From assembly GCA_023443745.1 (NCBI GenBank), contig JAEZTB010000008.1, positions 127,433 to 191,432 of the forward strand: a DNA stretch of 64,000 nucleotides, in the 5' to 3' direction. Made by a program: the position numbers and the translations under genes. Below are positions 62,252-64,000 of this stretch, one piece after another. This DNA comes from Bacillota bacterium. GTDB lineage: Bacteria > Bacillota > Clostridia > DSM-8532. The notes below the pieces were generated by a model. It made no database searches and was not told the DNA's origin. It was given only the letters and a program-made list of their open reading frames with translations. Each line of letters opens with the position of its first letter. Within the stretch, counting starts at the first letter, position 1.

Positions 62252-63760
62252 TTATTTTCTCAACGAGCCAAGCAACCCACGGAACAACGAACGCCCCAGC
62301 TCTCTTCCAATGGAAGTGACGGCAGATCCGGCAGCCCTTTCCAGCATTGATTTTCCGGCTCTGCTTTGACCTGTTGAGGACCTTCGATTGTTGCTTCTTT
62401 CTCTGTCTCTTTCTTCCTTCTCCCACTGCTTTTGTCGTTCAAGCCGATTCTTTTCATCCCGCATAAGCTCCTGCTCCTGCCTTACTTTTGTTTGCAAGAG
62501 CTCATAGGCTGATTCTCTGTCAACTTCCCGGTCATATTTACCGCCCATTGGGGAAGCGGCAATGATGCGGCTGCGGGCTGCCTCATCAACGGGTCCGAAC
62601 TGGCTTTGGGGAGGTAGAATGAATCCCCGCTCTACGATTCCGGGACGGCCCTCTTCATCCAGACAGGAAATAAGAGCTTCGCCTGTTGCCAGCTCTGAAA
62701 TAACAGATTCCGTATCAAACTTAGGATTCGGGCGAAATGCCTGAGCAGCCGCCTTAACCTTTTTCAGTTCGGCAGGCGTATACGCACGAAGTGCGTGCTG
62801 TATACGGTTCCCAAGTTGTCCTAACACGTCCTGCGGCAGGTCAGCCGGATTCTGTGTAATAAAATAAACACCGACACCCTTAGAACGAATCAGTCTTACA
62901 ACCTGTTCTATTTTTTGAAGCAGAATCTTGGGAGCATCTTCAAACAGGAGATGGGCCTCATCAAAGAAGAATACCATCTTTGGCTTGTCCATATCTCCCG
63001 CCTCGGGAAGTGTCTCGAAAAGCTCGGAAAGCATCCAGAGAAGGAAGGTAGAATACAGAGCCGGTGTGTGAAAAAGCTTGACACTATGCAGAATATTGAT
63101 ATATCCCTGCCCTTCCCTTGTAGTCTGCATCCAGTCGAAAATATCCAAAGCTGGTTCTCCAAAGAAATAGGTTCCTCCTTGATCTTCCAGGGCAATCAAG
63201 CTGCGGAGGATTGCCCCTATGCTTTGTGATGAAATATTGCCATAATCCAAAGTATATTCCTTGGCATGGTCCCCGACATATTGAATCATGGCTCGGAGAT
63301 CCTTTAAATCAAGCAATAATAAGCCTTTATCATCAGCTATGCGGAATACGATATTTAGAATACCTGTTTGGGTATCGTTAAGGCCGAGTAGTCTTGCCAA
63401 AAGTAACGCGCCCATCTCTGAAACAGTGGTGCGAACCGGATGGCCTCCTTCACCAAACAAATCCCAAAAACGCACAGGGTAAGCTTTATAAGAAAAGTCC
63501 TCTATACCCAGACGATCTATCCTCTCCTGAAGCTTTGGGTTGTTCGTGCCAGGTGCTGCAAGTCCTGCCAGGTCTCCTTTGATATCTGCGAGAAAAACCG
63601 GAACACCCCTGTCACTGAAGGATTCGGCCAATACCTTCAAAGTGACGGTTTTACCCGTGCCCGTAGCCCCTGCTATAAGCCCGTGCCGATTGGCCATTTG
63701 AGGTAAAAGATAGATGGGGATTTCGCTTTTCGCAATCCATATTTTATCATTGGATAACAT
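62252..63760 (-). CDS. HerA-like helicase/ATPase, DUF853 (YjgR) family
   Basis: A 502-residue FtsK/HerA-superfamily ATPase. Walker A is AGATGTGKTV near residues 30-39, Walker B KMVFFFDEAHLL, and a glutamine-bearing sensor motif YFITQNPADLP follows; the DIKGDLAGLA block is diagnostic of DUF853/YjgR. The C-terminus is a long charged helix (about 410-450) and a basic, glycine-rich tail. Family function is not established; HerA relatives pump or unwind DNA. AAGGAG is correctly spaced for the ATG at 63760. It is upstream of the NRPS on the same strand but separated from it by the 62143 element. Confidence 0.9.
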   Translation of the reverse strand: MLSNDKIWIAKSEIPIYLLPQMANRHGLIAGATGTGKTVTLKVLAESFSDRGVPVFLADIKGDLAGLAAPGTNNPKLQERIDRLGIEDFSYKAYPVRFWDLFGEGGHPVRTTVSEMGALLLARLLGLNDTQTGILNIVFRIADDKGLLLLDLKDLRAMIQYVGDHAKEYTLDYGNISSQSIGAILRSLIALEDQGGTYFFGEPALDIFDWMQTTREGQGYINILHSVKLFHTPALYSTFLLWMLSELFETLPEAGDMDKPKMVFFFDEAHLLFEDAPKILLQKIEQVVRLIRSKGVGVYFITQNPADLPQDVLGQLGNRIQHALRAYTPAELKKVKAAAQAFRPNPKFDTESVISELATGEALISCLDEEGRPGIVERGFILPPQSQFGPVDEAARSRIIAASPMGGKYDREVDRESAYELLQTKVRQEQELMRDEKNRLERQKQWEKEERDRERSNNRRSSTGQSRAGKSMLERAAGSAVTSIGRELGRSLFRGLLGSLRK

Positions 63761-63886
63761 ATAACCGCTCCTTGCATTCATTTTTTATAGCTTTTTATGT
63801 TTCACATACCAACATATAATTATATCCACCGGCACAATAAAAGTCAAAAGTTACCTATTGTCAAAGCAGAATACTGTGATCCGTTT

Positions 63887-63928
63887 GTGATATTGTCTTA
63901 AAAAGTCGTCAGTGATTTTGTCTCAAAA
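63887..63928 (+). repeat. Pair of direct repeats, probable subterminal sites of an insertion sequence
   Basis: GTGATATTGTCTTAAAA (63887-63903) and GTGATTTTGTCTCAAAA (63912-63928) are 15/17 identical with a 25-base period. Repeats of this kind near the ends of IS elements bind transposase. They lie just upstream of a start codon whose product resembles a transposase N-terminus. Confidence 0.45.
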
Positions 63929-63974
63929 GGAAGCGGTATATAATTACCCCATAGAAAAGATATGGGGTGAAAAA

Positions 63975-64000
63975 ATGCGGAGGATTGAATTAACAATGGA
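63975..64000 (+). CDS. Start of a probable transposase gene (runs off the right edge)
   Basis: An ATG at 63975 with GGGGTG upstream encodes MRRIELTM before the window ends. From memory this N-terminus resembles helix-turn-helix/integrase-type transposases of Clostridia, and the two direct repeats upstream fit an IS left end. Only eight codons are visible, so the call is tentative. Confidence 0.35.

Overview
The window looks like chromosomal DNA of a spore-forming, anaerobic-type Firmicute of the class Clostridia. Evidence: a clostridial dgt-dnaG-rpoD cluster, SpoVS, an AbrB-type regulator with a C-terminal CxxC pair, FtsK/SpoIIIE, RNase Y with YmdB, meso-diaminopimelate dehydrogenase, HD-GYP proteins, strong Shine-Dalgarno sites, TTG/GTG starts and moderate G+C. 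Genus is not resolved. Most genes lie on the minus strand.

Layout. 1-2.4 kb: the 5' part of a large DUF4011-type helicase that runs off the left edge, and a decayed AAA ATPase fragment, probably the edge of an accessory island. 2.5-7.2 kb: rpoD, dnaG, dgt and an AbrB-family regulator. 7.4-16 kb: accessory and envelope genes, comprising a secreted Fn3/copper-amine-oxidase-like protein, a lipase-like hydrolase, tRNA-Pro(GGG), a G+C-rich flavoprotein, CheY, a BlaI/M56 sensor-protease pair with two identical operators, and a DUF3810 protein. 16-24 kb: SulP transporter, SPFH/NfeD pair, acetyltransferase, PIN-PhoH, YhaM-like nuclease and an HD-GYP protein. 24-31 kb: phosphohexomutase, spoVS, ymdB, rny, folD and ddh. 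31-40 kb: YgiQ-type radical SAM protein, TPR protein, ftsK/spoIIIE, then a lysine riboswitch ahead of dapA-dapB. 40-50 kb: DUF624 and LURP-one proteins, tRNA-Leu(GAG), an acetate/succinate transporter, a DUF990-type ABC exporter, trpS and a heterodimeric ABC exporter. 50-54 kb: YmaF, a minimal AraC protein, a SEC-C methionine aminopeptidase and an amino-acid ABC importer with its own lysine riboswitch. 54.3-62 kb: a three-gene unit of a one-module NRPS, a multi-TM histidine kinase and a REC/HD-GYP response regulator. 62-64 kb: a HerA-like ATPase, then the left end of what looks like an insertion sequence.

How the genes connect. Lysine is a theme: one L-box controls synthesis (dapAB, with Ddh giving the one-step route to meso-DAP) and a second controls an importer, which is therefore probably a lysine importer. 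The most novel locus is the NRPS-kinase-regulator unit. The NRPS reads C-A-T followed by a C-terminal domain resembling cyanobacterial acyl-ACP reductase, with an apparently conserved catalytic cysteine, so it may release an aldehyde. Its gene is followed at 27 and 24 nt by a membrane kinase and a REC-HD-GYP protein. This parallels the synthase/sensor/RpfG logic of DSF signalling and suggests a peptide-aldehyde signal feeding c-di-GMP turnover. That link is inference; the architecture and gene order are directly visible.
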